Under the pieces are notes generated by a model. It was not told where the DNA came from. It saw only the letters and a list, made by a program, of their open reading frames with translations, and ran no database searches. The position numbers and the translations under genes are program-made. Positions 1 to 8,850 of a DNA stretch of 64,000 nt are shown here, piece by piece; the stretch's first letter is position 1; each line of letters starts with the position of its first letter. Source of the DNA: Arthrobacter sp. 24S4-2 (GTDB taxonomy: Bacteria > Actinomycetota > Actinomycetes > Actinomycetales > Micrococcaceae); the NCBI RefSeq assembly GCF_005280255.1, contig NZ_CP040018.1, forward strand, positions 5,208,001 to 5,272,000, read 5' to 3'.

Positions 1-264
1 GAACTCGAAGCCTTTGGCCCCTACGCAGTCCGCACAGACACAAAGGGAATCGAGCCTGGCAGCGTATCCACACCCTCACAGCGAGGTACAACCGGAGAGG
101 CGGTCATTGCACGCTTCGCCATCGCGTCAGGGCCGGGCGCCGGAGCCGACGCACCCGAGTGCCTGGCGACCTTCAAGCCCGATCGACCCGGGCCCTATCA
201 CGCAGCATTCCTCCTGGCAGCCCTTACCAACGAGCTGACCGAGTTTGCCAGGACGCGGTTGCTC
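1..264 (+). pseudogene. unidentified CDS fragment, open at window start
   Basis: Frame 1 is open from base 1 and reads like a real protein (for example EAVIARFAIA and ECLATFKPDRPGPYHAAF) up to about base 255. There it meets GH32 sequence that lies in a different frame. I do not recognise the family. The start lies outside the window, and nothing after the junction continues the protein. The composition is protein-like, but the reading is based on appearance alone. It is probably the surviving part of a gene cut by the deletion or recombination that also removed the start of the GH32 gene. Confidence 0.35.
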
Positions 265-1462
265 TCAGGTCTACACGAGCGCCTTCAAGGAAGGCTCGGT
301 GCACCACGGGACACAAGCCCAGTCTCTCGCGTTCTCCACGGACGCCGGCATGACGTGGAACAAATACGCAGGCAACCCGGTGCTTGGCCGCGGCTCGGCC
401 CATTTCCGGGATCCCAGGGTGTTCCGCTACGAGGGACCGGCCGGTTCCTGCTGGGTCATAGTGGCGGTGGAGGCCCAGCATCAGCAGGTTGTGCTGTACT
501 GCTCGGCCAACCTCAAGGATTGGGAATACCTGAGCACCTTCGGCCCTGCAAACGCCACAGGAGGCGAATGGGAATGTCCCGACCTGTTCCCGCTCCCCGT
601 CGACGGAGACCCGGACAGCGTCAAGTGGGTCCTGGTGGTCAATATCAACCCGGGTGCCGTGGCCGGCGGCTCGGGAGGGCAGTACTTCGTCGGCGACTTC
701 GATGGGGTGCAGTTCACCGCAGAACCTGATTCACTCGTTCCAGCGGATGCCGACGGGACCACGGATCTCAGAGACTGTCTGTGGCTCGACTGGGGACGTG
801 ACTACTACGCCGCCGTCTCCTTCAGCAATGCCCCGGAGAACCGTCGCATCATGATCGGCTGGATGAACAACTGGGACTATGCCAACTCCTTGCCCACGTC
901 TCCGTGGCGCTCCGGGATGTCGCTTGCCCGCGAGGTCGAGCTCGCGACGGTGGACGGTTTGCCGCGCCTGGTGCAGCGCCCGGTGCTCCCGTTGGACTGT
1001 GGGGAGCCGGCCCGCACCGTCCAGGACGTGGAACTTCACGACTCCCTGCTGCAACTGTCCGACGCGACGCCCGGATCAGCCCAGCTGATCGAGGCCGAGA
1101 TCCTGCCCGGCACGGCCCGGACCGTTGCTTTCAGGCTTCTCGGCGCATCGGGCGGGAGCGCCGCAACGGTTCTCAGCTTCGATGCCGTTACGAGCCAGCT
1201 CACCCTGGATCGCCGCAACTCCGGAAACACCGCCTTCCACGGAAAGTTCGCGTCGGCTGAGTCGGCACCGGTGAAGCTCGACGACGGCGTGCTAAGGCTC
1301 CGTGTAATCGTCGACCAGAGCTCCGTGGAGGTCTTCGCCCAAGGCGGCAGGGTTGTCCTGAGCGATCTGGTGTTCCCCCTGTCCGGGAACCTGGGCACCG
1401 AAGTGTGCGTGGAAGGCGGCACGGCCATTGTGCGGAAACTGGCCGTCACGGCCTTGTCCTAA
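245..1462 (+). pseudogene. GH32 levanase/sucrose hydrolase, 5'-truncated
   Basis: The frame encodes a glycoside hydrolase family 32 protein, which hydrolyses sucrose, levan or inulin. Visible motifs are VYTSAFKEGS, the FRDPRVF block that holds the transition-state Asp, and EWECPDLFPL, which holds the general-acid Glu. A C-terminal beta-sandwich follows, with SSVEVFAQGG near the end. The N-terminal quarter, including the WMNDPNG nucleophile block, is absent: homology begins near base 267, directly after unrelated sequence in another frame. The TTG at 245 is only the first possible start in this frame and has no convincing ribosome site. The protein lacks its catalytic nucleophile and is almost certainly inactive. 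The body is otherwise undamaged, so the truncation looks recent. Confidence 0.85.
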
Positions 1463-1492
1463 AGACAGCACCGCACTCCAGTGCCCACCCAC

Positions 1493-1517
1493 GGCCTGCC
1501 GGAAACATCGGCAGGCC
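1493..1517 (+). terminator. hairpin after the GH32 remnant
   Basis: A perfect 9-bp stem, GGCCTGCCG paired with CGGCAGGCC, closes a 7-nt loop (GAAACAT) 31 nt after the GH32 stop codon. No T-run follows, so this is either a weak intrinsic terminator or an mRNA 3'-end stabiliser. Confidence 0.5.
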
Positions 1518-1597
1518 CCACGACTGGTCTATCAGGGCGCTCTCCCCGGGCCGATTCGGTTTGTCGGAGCCGACACCAGCTGTAGGACTGTCTCTGG

Positions 1598-1756
1598 CTA
1601 GCGTTTTGGCCAGATCCTCACGACTTTCACGGCCCGTTCCAGCTCCTCGCGCAGCGCCCGGTTCTCGAGAGTGAGGCGCTGGAGGTGAGCGATGGCGACT
1701 TCGAGCTGGCCGCGGAGGCGGGCTTTGTCGTTGCGCAGCTGTGCGATGGCGCTCAT
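1598..1756 (-). pseudogene. DUF6262-like transposon-accessory protein, C-terminal remnant
   Basis: The last 52 codons of a leftward frame read as a coiled-coil tail with LRNDKARLRGQLEVA and LENRALREELERA, ending in VVRIWPKR. This resembles the C-terminus of the small DUF6262/TnpC-like proteins carried beside tyrosine recombinases in Tn554-type transposons. Upstream, the frame runs antisense to the UmuC fragment and no longer looks like protein. No recombinase gene is left nearby. I read it as debris from an excised or decayed transposon. The family assignment rests on the tail pattern only. Confidence 0.5.
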
Positions 1757-1768
1757 CGCGTCCGTACC

Positions 1769-2089
1769 GGGCTGCAGGCCAAGGTCCTCAACGCGTTCGC
1801 CGGCACATCGCACTACAACCCGCTGGATACGTCCTACCCGACTGTCACTGTGACGTTGCCCTTGCCCACCGCGGATCCGGTGCTGCTGACGAAAGCCTCG
1901 CACGCGCTGCTCCCCCGGATCCAGGAAGGAACCTTGCTGGAGGACATCAGCCGCAAGTACGGGCGGGGCTCGGTGGGCCTGGGACATGCCGGCATCCGGG
2001 GCGGACCCGACTGGTCCATGGAACGCGGCATGCTCTCGCCGCGGTACACCACCAACTGGGACGAGCTGCCAGTCGTCCGGGCAGCCTGA
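1769..2089 (+). pseudogene. Y-family DNA polymerase (UmuC/DinB-like), C-terminal remnant
   Basis: The frame contains blocks typical of the little-finger and DUF4113 end of UmuC-type translesion polymerases: KVLNAFAGTSHYNP, then SYPTVTVTLPLPTADP, KASHALLPRIQEGTLL, a YGRGS block and the terminal LSPRYTTNWDELPVVRA. The whole palm and finger catalytic region is missing. About 30-50 residues that normally separate the LLPRIQEG and YGRGS blocks also appear deleted in frame. The fragment begins where the antisense transposon-gene tail ends, so the two remnants abut. It cannot encode an active polymerase. Confidence 0.7.
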
Positions 2090-2117
2090 AGCGGAGGGAC
2101 CATCCCGCGCCCTGCCC

Positions 2118-2468
2118 CTATGCCGCCAGCGGGGAGCCGAACATTTCCGCGGCGCGCCGCAACAGGTGCTCCGGGACGTCAGCTTCGCCGCCGCGTTCGG
2201 TCCGGCCAAGGAACACAGCTGTTCCGCGGGCCGCGTCTGACAGGTCGAGGCCGGCCTCGTAGATGAGTTGCGCCGCGCGGATGTTCGGCGGCAGGTTCAT
2301 GGAGTGGCCTTCGGCGTTGAGGTAAACATGCCAATCGCCGCGGCTGACGGACTCCAGATGTCCCCCGACCAGCACCTGCAGGACATCCGGGGTAGCGTCG
2401 AGGGCCACGGTTCGCAGGGCTTCGTTCAACCGGACCGGAATGACAAGGGCGGTACAAGTGGTGCTCAT
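2118..2468 (-). CDS. DUF3846 domain protein
   Basis: A 116-aa protein matching DUF3846: an N-terminal strand ending in TALVIPVRL, then DVLQVLVGGHLESV and WHVYLNAEGHSMNLPPNIRA. Families with this domain are small proteins found mostly on plasmids, phages and integrated elements; their biochemical role is unknown. The ATG at 2468 is chosen because GAGGA sits 7 nt upstream. It follows the transposon and polymerase remnants and is the only intact gene of this debris zone, which supports a mobile-element origin. There is no obvious partner gene. Confidence 0.7.
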   Translation of the reverse strand: MSTTCTALVIPVRLNEALRTVALDATPDVLQVLVGGHLESVSRGDWHVYLNAEGHSMNLPPNIRAAQLIYEAGLDLSDAARGTAVFLGRTERGGEADVPEHLLRRAAEMFGSPLAA

Positions 2469-2579
2469 TTTTTGTCCTCATTACTGACAACTGAAATGCC
2501 CTTCAATCTGTTCCCCTGAACGGCGGTTTTGACCGGCTCCGTAACGTGGATTTAGGCCCGGTAAAGGGGGCCCAGCGTG

Positions 2580-3263
2580 TCAGGGTTCCAGTGTCTGGGC
2601 CAGCCCGGCCAGGACAGGCTCGCGGCCAAGCTCGATGTGCGAGTACGCGAGCGAATACGCCAGATCCGCCTTCCCGGCAAGGATGGCATTGCACAGTTCC
2701 ATGTGTTCGTCACGCTGGAGTTCGTTGCTGCGGTTGTGCGCCAGGCCAAAGATCCAGCGCATGCGTCCGAAGAGCGGTTTTACCGATTCGATGAGGAGGC
2801 GGCTGCCGGAAAGCCGGACGATTTCGGCATGGAATTCGGCACTGAGCCGCGCGACGTCGTCCCCCCGCCCGCCGTCGATCGCGTCCCGGGTTTCGTCCAG
2901 CAGCTCCTGAAGCAGGCGACCGGATTCGCCCCCGGATACACGCGTGGCTGCCATCCGCGCAGCAAAGGTTTCCAGGCAAAGCCTGACGTCGAACAGCTCG
3001 TGCACGTCGGTGAGGGTCAGCCGGCGCACCACGGCGCCGCGGCGCGGGAATGTCTCCACAAAGCCGTCCTGCTCCAGTCGCTGGATGGCTTCCCGGACCG
3101 GAATCCGTGAGACGTCATAGAGTTCGGAGAGCTCGCGTTCGCGCAGCCGCATGCCCTGCTCATATTTTCCGGCCACGATGCCCTCGAGGACCAGCTGGTA
3201 GACGTGCTCGGCGCGGGCTTCGTCGTCGCGGCCGTTCAGCGTTTCGGGCACAGGCTTGGCCAC
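2580..3263 (-). CDS. GntR-family transcriptional regulator (FadR/FCD type)
   Basis: A 227-aa regulator. The N-terminal winged helix includes LRERELSELYDVSRIPVREA and LEQDGFVETFPRRGAVV. The helical FCD ligand domain includes LFDVRLCLETFAARMA, the metal-binding-type EFHAEIVRLSG block and DEHMELCNAILAG. FCD regulators usually repress catabolic genes and respond to small carboxylic acids. The GTG at 3263 is preferred because GGAGGGG lies about 9 nt upstream and the longer frame would add 38 unlikely residues. The nearest possible operator is the 22-bp palindrome at 3428-3449. No obvious catabolic target gene is adjacent, so the regulon cannot be named from here. Confidence 0.85.
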   Translation of the reverse strand: MAKPVPETLNGRDDEARAEHVYQLVLEGIVAGKYEQGMRLRERELSELYDVSRIPVREAIQRLEQDGFVETFPRRGAVVRRLTLTDVHELFDVRLCLETFAARMAATRVSGGESGRLLQELLDETRDAIDGGRGDDVARLSAEFHAEIVRLSGSRLLIESVKPLFGRMRWIFGLAHNRSNELQRDEHMELCNAILAGKADLAYSLAYSHIELGREPVLAGLAQTLEP

Positions 3264-3427
3264 GTTCGCATTCCCCTCCGTACAGTCACCTTCGGGGCCG
3301 GAGGCACGGCCCCGCTCAGTGTTCCACCCGAGCATACACGGGCGGAAACAGCTCGGCCGCGGTCCTGCGGGACGCATCCCGCAGCGGGTATGCGGCCCGC
3401 ATTTTGTCGAAGAGTTCCTGCCCCGTG

Positions 3428-3449
3428 CGACCTCGGGTACCCGAGGTCG
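3428..3449. promoter_or_regulatory. 22-bp perfect palindrome, possible operator
   Basis: CGACCTCGGGT is followed directly by its exact reverse complement, with no spacer. It lies 165 bp upstream of the gntR start, in the divergent gap before the tyrosine phosphatase gene. A palindrome with no loop and no T-run suits a dimeric repressor site better than a terminator. The binding protein is inferred, and GntR is the nearest candidate. Confidence 0.4.
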
Positions 3450-3594
3450 ACGCCGTCAATTAGCCGAGCCGGGGTGCGCTCGGCGGCTTGCCGCAGCGTC
3501 AGATGTGACCGGATCCGTAACATTGCTTACCCACCGGTAAAGGCGGACGGGCCGTGACTAGCCAAGAGGGGGCACCATCCCGCATGCTTGCTCC

Positions 3595-4143
3595 ATGTCC
3601 TCAGTGTCGAGCCCATACCGGATCATCGCGGTCTGCACCGGAAATATCTGCCGGTCCCCGATGGCCGAGCTGATGCTGGCCGAGGCCTTCGCAGCAGCGG
3701 GGCTCGCCGGCGCCGTCGTCGTGGATTCAGCCGGAACCACTGCCTATGAGGCCGGCCGCCCCATCGATCCCCGGGCCGCCCGCAAACTGGCTGCCCACAA
3801 GCTGGCCTCGGACCGGCACATTGCGCGGGAGTGGAGGCCCGAGTGGTTCCGTGACCGCCACCTGATCCTCGCCCTCGATGTTGACCACTACGGCTGGCTC
3901 CGGGCCACTGCCCCGGGTGGGGAAGCGCTGGCGCGAATCCGGATGCTGCGCAGCTTCGATCCGGCCGTGGCCGGCAGGGACCTCCTGGACCAGGGCATCG
4001 AGGACCCCTGGTACGGCGGTCACGCGGACTTTGAGGTCACCTGGGACCTCATCAAGGCGGCCGTTCCGGGAATCGTGGAGCATGTCCGCCAGGAAGTGCG
4101 GCAACAGAACCAGCCCGGGCAGCAGGTACGCTCTATTTCATGA
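3595..4143 (+). CDS. low-molecular-weight protein-tyrosine phosphatase
   Basis: A 182-aa cytoplasmic LMW-PTP that hydrolyses phosphotyrosine. The signature CX5R loop is C14-T-G-N-I-C-R20 followed by SPMAE, and the general-acid loop DPWYG has Asp137. The length is slightly above the usual 150-165 aa because of a short C-terminal tail. The stop overlaps the start of the downstream kinase/PabB gene by ATGA, so the two are probably translationally coupled. Why a phosphatase should be coupled to folate precursor synthesis is not evident; the coupling may simply be operon economy. Confidence 0.9.
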   Translation: MSSVSSPYRIIAVCTGNICRSPMAELMLAEAFAAAGLAGAVVVDSAGTTAYEAGRPIDPRAARKLAAHKLASDRHIAREWRPEWFRDRHLILALDVDHYGWLRATAPGGEALARIRMLRSFDPAVAGRDLLDQGIEDPWYGGHADFEVTWDLIKAAVPGIVEHVRQEVRQQNQPGQQVRSIS

Positions 4144-6205
4144 CCCCTGCACCCGTGATCATTGCCATAGACGGCCGGTCCGGCGCAGGAAAAACCACCC
4201 TTGCAATCGAGCTTGCCGCCCGGCTGCGGGAGCACCGCAAAGTGTCGCTGTTCCACCTGGAGGACATCTATCCCGGCTGGAACGGGCTCGCGGCGGGCAT
4301 TGAACGGTACATCACCACGGTGCTGGCCCCGCTCCGCCGCGGGGAGGCCGCCGAATGGGTCAGCTGGGACTGGGCCAGCCACTATGACGGCAAGGCCCGC
4401 ACCACGCTGCCGGCAGAAATCGTGATCGTAGAAGGTGTCGGGGCCGCGGCCGAAGCGGCCCGCCCACTGCTGGATGCCGTGATCTGGGCCGAGTCGTCCG
4501 ACGATGAACGGCGCACCCGCGCCCTGGCGCGGGACGGCAGCACGTACGAACCGTTCTGGGACCAGTGGGCGGCGCAGGAAGAGGCGTGGCTGGCGGCGGA
4601 CGCCGTACAGGAGCACACCGACGTCCGCGTCTCCAACCGGGCAGACGGCAGCGCGCCGGACGACGTCCTGCAGGCGCTCCAGTACCTTCCCGCCCTCGCT
4701 TCAGTGCTGCTGCCTGAACTCTCGGCGCGCCGCGGCCTCCAGCTCCACGCCGAGCGGCTGGATGCCGGGCCGGATGCCGCCCGGCTTTTCGATGCCCTCT
4801 TCGGCCGCTCGCCGAATGCCGTGTGGCTGGATTCTTCCCTGCCGCCGGAGGGCAAAGCCGCCGAGCGCAGTCGGTTCAGCATTATGGCGGACGACGGCGG
4901 CCGGTTCGGCCAGCACGTCAGGCACCGTTCCGGAAGGACGACGCTGACCACCGGCACCGCCACGGTGGAAACCGCCGGACCGTTCTTCCGGTGGCTGGAC
5001 GGCGTCTGGGGCCGCCGCGCCCTCCGTGCACCCGAGGGCTATGCCTGCGAGTTCACCCTGGGCTGGCTGGGATACCTCGGGTACGAACTCAAACGCGAAA
5101 CCGGCGGCAGCGACGTCCCCTCCGGCACGCCGGACGCCGCCCTCATCTTCGCGGGCCGCGCCGTGGTCCTGGACCACCTTGAACACAGTGTCTGGCTCCT
5201 GGCCCTGGAAGCACCCGACACCGCGGAGTGGCTGAAGCATGCCCGCGCGGCGGTCACTGCGGTCACCGCGCCTGCAGCGCAGGCCGAAGCGGTCGAAAGC
5301 GCCGCCGGCGGCACCAGTAGCCATGGCGCCCCCGCCTTCACCGGCCGCGACACAGAACGGGACTACAAACTCAAGATCGCCGACGCCCAGCACGAAATCG
5401 CCGAGGGGAACACGTACGAGGTCTGCCTCACCACCGCCGTGAGTGCCTCGGTGCCGGCCGGACCAGGCGGCACCGCGGGACTGGACCCCTGGCGCGCCTA
5501 CCTGGCGCTGCGCCGGAAGAACCCGGCGCCGTTCGCCAGCTACCTGCGGTTCGGTGAGCTCACCGTGGCCAGCACGTCGCCGGAGCGTTTCCTGAAAATA
5601 GCGGCCGACGGCGGCATGCGCGCCGAGCCGATCAAAGGTACCCGGCCCGGGCCGCGGAACCTGCCCGGGACGAGGAACTGCGGAGCGACCTGGCGTCCTC
5701 CCCCAAGGACCGGGCCGAGAACATCATGATCGTTGACCTGCTCCGCAACGATCTCAGCCACTTCGCCGTGGCCGGATCCGTCACTGTCAGCCGGCTCTGC
5801 GCGATCGAAAGTTACGCCACGGTCCACCAGATGGTCAGCACCATCGATGCGAAGCTGAAACCCGGGCTGCCGCGTGCCGAAGCTGTTGCGGCGTGCTTTC
5901 CCGCCGGCTCCATGACGGGGGCTCCGAAGATCAGCACCATGGCCATCCTGGACCGTCTGGAAGGAGCGCCGCGCGGGGTCTATTCGGGCGCCATCGGCTA
6001 CTTTTCCCTCAGCGGGGCCATGGACACGGCCGTGGCCATCCGGACACTGGTGATCCGGGCCGACGGTGCGGGCCGCACGGAACTGAGCCTCGGCGTCGGC
6101 GGCGCCATCACAGCGGATTCCTCGCAGCAGGAGGAGTACGACGAAATCCGGACCAAGGCGTACGGCGTCCTCGCCGCGCTCGGCACGGGATTCCCCGAAA
6201 GCTGA
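4140..6205 (+). pseudogene. pabB: P-loop kinase-like/aminodeoxychorismate synthase component I fusion, frameshifted
   Basis: The N-terminal ~190 residues form a uridine-kinase-like P-loop domain: GRSGAGKTT at residues 12-20, then FHLEDIYPGWNG. The rest is a chorismate-binding domain. It contains the PIKGT motif, which is typical of PabB (TrpE has PIAGT), then LLRNDLSHFA, ESYATVHQMVST and FPAGSMTGAPK. PabB makes 4-amino-4-deoxychorismate for folate with PabA, which is not in the window. The frame breaks at 5646-5651 (CCCGGG): one extra C or G would restore TRP-x-AAEPARDEELRSDL and give about 688 aa. Everything downstream remains conserved, so this is either a sequence error or a very recent mutation. 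The ATG at 5726 is internal to the domain, not a real start. PabC lies at 7812. Confidence 0.85.
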
Positions 6206-6212
6206 CGCCCGC

Positions 6213-7688
6213 CTACTGCAGGGTGGCCGTGAGCCGCGCGACGTTGTCCACGTATTTGGCCGCCATGGGCCGCTGCATCCAGTCCTCGAGCTTGAGCTCG
6301 TGGGAAATGTCCCGGTAGGTGTCCTCCACGGCACGCATCTTGGCCACGATGTCGGCGCCCAGGAGCATCACCGAAACCTCCAGGTTGAGCGAGAAGGACC
6401 TCATGTCCATGTTGCTGGAGCCCAGGACGGCAACTTCGTTGTCGATGGTGAAGTGCTTTGCGTGGAGCACGAACGGTGCCTTGTACAGGTAGATCCGCAC
6501 GCCCGCTTCCAGCAGCGCCTCGTAGTAGGACCGCTGCGCGTGGTGGACCAGGAACTGGTCCCCCTTTTCGGATACGAAAAGTTCGACGTCGACGCCCCGC
6601 TGCGCCGCCGTCGTCACCGCATAGAGCAGCGAATCATCCGGAACGAAGTACGGGCTGCAGATGGAGATCTTGTGCTGGGCGGAGTAGATGAGGGTGTTGA
6701 AGAGGCGCAGGTTGTTCTCGGTGATGAAGCCGGGGCCGCTGGGAACGGCCTGGGCGGTCACGCCGCCCGGCGCAATCTCGGGCCGGTGGGCCAGCTGGTC
6801 CTCGAGCGATTCGTCCGTCTCACTGAGCCAGTCGGTGGCGAACACAACGTTGAGCGTGGTGACAATCGGCCCGCGCAGGCTGGCCATGAGCTCCACCCAT
6901 TCACGCCCCACTTTGCGGTGGCGGGGGTTGTTGTAGGAGGGCTCGATCAGGTTCTGGGAACCCGTGAAGGCGATTTCGCCGTCGATCACCATGATCTTGC
7001 GGTGGTTGCGCAGGTCCGGACGGCGCCACTGCCCGTGCACCGGCCGCAGCGGCAGCATGGGCCGCCACTGGATCTTGCTCGCCTTGAGGCGCCTGATGAG
7101 TTTCCGGTAGCCCTTGATCCGCAGGGTGCCGAGGTGGTCGAAGAGCACACGGACCTGGACTCCGCGCTCGGCGGCCTCTTCCAGGGCGGCGAAGAGGTCA
7201 TCCGTGATGTGGTCGGTGCTCATGATGTAGAACTCGGCGTTGACGAATTCCTTCGCCTCGCGCACGGCGGCCGCCATGGCGTTGATGGAGTCGGGGTATC
7301 CAGGCAGGAGCTCAACGCTGTTACCGTCCACCATGGGCAGGGACCCCAGTGTCTTGTTCAGTTCCGCGGCGGACGCCACCCATTCGGGGCCGCCGTAGCG
7401 GCTTTCGACGGCGTCCAGCTGGGACGTGCCGGCCCGGACCCGTTTGTTGACGGCGTCCTGCTGCGCCCGGCGCCTGCGGGACAGCTTGAAGTTCCCGAAC
7501 AGCAGGAACAGGATCAGGCCGAGGGCCGGGACAAAGAAGATCCCCAGCAGCCACGCCATGGCCGTGGTGGGGCGGCGGTTTCCGGGAATAATCCCCAAAG
7601 CCAGCACCCGGATGACCAGGTCAACGAGGCTCAGCGCAAAGACAAGCCACGTGGGCGCGGTGCCCACCAGCGGAAACGGCCACAACAC
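6213..7688 (-). CDS. cls: cardiolipin synthase (phospholipase D family)
   Basis: A 491-aa membrane enzyme that joins two phosphatidylglycerols, releasing glycerol. Two N-terminal transmembrane segments span roughly residues 10-33 and 42-66 and are followed by the basic stretch KLSRRRRAQQD. Two HKD motifs are intact: HRKIMVIDGEIAFTGSQN and HAKHFTIDNEVAVLGSSN. The length is normal for bacterial ClsA-type enzymes. The gene faces pabB (7 bp between stops) and is divergent from pabC, so it sits between the two folate genes on the opposite strand. Confidence 0.93.
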   Translation of the reverse strand: MLWPFPLVGTAPTWLVFALSLVDLVIRVLALGIIPGNRRPTTAMAWLLGIFFVPALGLILFLLFGNFKLSRRRRAQQDAVNKRVRAGTSQLDAVESRYGGPEWVASAAELNKTLGSLPMVDGNSVELLPGYPDSINAMAAAVREAKEFVNAEFYIMSTDHITDDLFAALEEAAERGVQVRVLFDHLGTLRIKGYRKLIRRLKASKIQWRPMLPLRPVHGQWRRPDLRNHRKIMVIDGEIAFTGSQNLIEPSYNNPRHRKVGREWVELMASLRGPIVTTLNVVFATDWLSETDESLEDQLAHRPEIAPGGVTAQAVPSGPGFITENNLRLFNTLIYSAQHKISICSPYFVPDDSLLYAVTTAAQRGVDVELFVSEKGDQFLVHHAQRSYYEALLEAGVRIYLYKAPFVLHAKHFTIDNEVAVLGSSNMDMRSFSLNLEVSVMLLGADIVAKMRAVEDTYRDISHELKLEDWMQRPMAAKYVDNVARLTATLQ

Positions 7689-7811
7689 AGACAGACTCCC
7701 ACGGTTCCTCGCCAGCCGGACCGGTTCCGGAACTGGCGCTCAGCACAGCCTATCCCGCGCAGGGCCGGGAACATCGGTGGGCTGACTGGAGGCCGCGGCT
7801 AAGCTGGAGAC

Positions 7812-8756
7812 ATGACTTCCGTTGCCCCGGCCACCGTGCTGGTATTCCTTGACCCCCGGTTCGACGACGGCCGGATCGCCGATGCCTCACAGCCGCAGCT
7901 GATGGCTACGGACCAGGGCGCCACCCGCGGCGACGGCGTCTTTGAATCAATGCTCGCCCTGGGCGCAAACCCACGAAAACTCGATGCCCACCTGAAGCGC
8001 CTGGAAGGTTCCGCCAGGGCACTGGACCTGCAGATTCCCGCCGAGGACGCATGGCGCCGGGCCATCGGGACGGCAGTCAGCGAATACCGTTCCCAGCACC
8101 CGGCCGGCACGCCCGAAGAGGACGAGGCCGTGGTGAAGCTGATCTGCACCCGGGGCACCGAAGGCACATCCACGCCCACATGCTGGGTCCAGGCATCGCC
8201 GGTTCCCGCAGCCGGCAAGCGTCAGCGGGAGACCGGAATCGACGTCATCCTCCTGGACCGCGGCTACGACAGCGAAGTGGGAGAACGCGCGCCGTGGCTG
8301 CTCCTCGGCGCCAAGACGCTTTCCTACGCCGTGAACATGGCCGCCTTGCGGTACGCCCACAAACAGGGGGCGGACGACGTCATCTTCACCTCGTCCGACG
8401 GCCGGGTCCTGGAAGGCCCCACATCAACGGTACTGCTCGCGCACCTTGACACGTCCGACGACGGCGCCGGCGGCACCCGCACTGTCCGCCGCCTCATCAC
8501 GCCCCAGCTGGACAGCGGCATCCTCCCCGGCACCTCGCAGGGCGCACTTTTCGCAGCGGCCAAGGCGGCAGGGTGGGAACTCGGCTACGGGCCGCTGGAA
8601 CCGCAGGACCTTTTTGATGCCGACGCAGTATGGCTGATTTCGAGCATCCGGCTGCTGGCTCCCGTGAACCACATCGACGGCAAGGAAATCGGCACCCCCG
8701 CACTGCGCAAGCAGCTGACCGCCGAGCTCAACGAACTCTTCGCCACGATCGCGTAG
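7812..8756 (+). CDS. pabC: aminodeoxychorismate lyase, class IV aminotransferase fold
   Basis: A 314-aa PLP enzyme of fold type IV. Features are ATRGDGVFESMLA near the N-terminus, the PLP-lysine region LLGAKTLSYAVNM, DVIFTSSDGRVLEGPTSTV and the glycine-rich LDSGILPGTSQGALF. In the PabC role it converts 4-amino-4-deoxychorismate to p-aminobenzoate and pyruvate. This assignment is supported by the pabB-like gene 1.6 kb upstream. The family also includes branched-chain and D-amino-acid aminotransferases, so the substrate is inferred from context. Its stop is followed 11 nt later by the first 32-bp repeat array. Confidence 0.85.
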   Translation: MTSVAPATVLVFLDPRFDDGRIADASQPQLMATDQGATRGDGVFESMLALGANPRKLDAHLKRLEGSARALDLQIPAEDAWRRAIGTAVSEYRSQHPAGTPEEDEAVVKLICTRGTEGTSTPTCWVQASPVPAAGKRQRETGIDVILLDRGYDSEVGERAPWLLLGAKTLSYAVNMAALRYAHKQGADDVIFTSSDGRVLEGPTSTVLLAHLDTSDDGAGGTRTVRRLITPQLDSGILPGTSQGALFAAAKAAGWELGYGPLEPQDLFDADAVWLISSIRLLAPVNHIDGKEIGTPALRKQLTAELNELFATIA

Positions 8757-8766
8757 GGCTGCTCCC

Positions 8767-8850
8767 GACGCTCTCTCACTTTTCGTTGGGTTAATCCGGA
8801 CGCTCTCTCACTTTTCGTCGGGTTAATCCCGACGCTCTCTCACTTTTCGT
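8767..8850. repeat. 32-bp-period array, 3 units (core GACGCTCTCTCAC)
   Basis: Identical 20-nt blocks starting GACGCTCTCTCAC begin at 8767, 8799 and 8831, exactly 32 bp apart. The linkers are near-identical (TGGGTTAATCCG and CGGGTTAATCCC). The array fills the gap between convergent pabC and the DinB-like gene. Its third unit runs into the latter, supplying the last codons (Asp-Glu-Lys) and the TGA at 8840-8842. Confidence 0.95.

Noticed and set aside
1685..1768. N-terminal extension of the UmuC fragment
   Set aside because: These codons are the antisense of the transposon-gene tail, which is the better protein-like reading.
6300..7802. 500-codon rightward ORF opposite cls
   Set aside because: It is antisense to a full-length cardiolipin synthase with intact HKD motifs; its His/Gly/Arg-rich composition is typical of GC-rich shadow frames.
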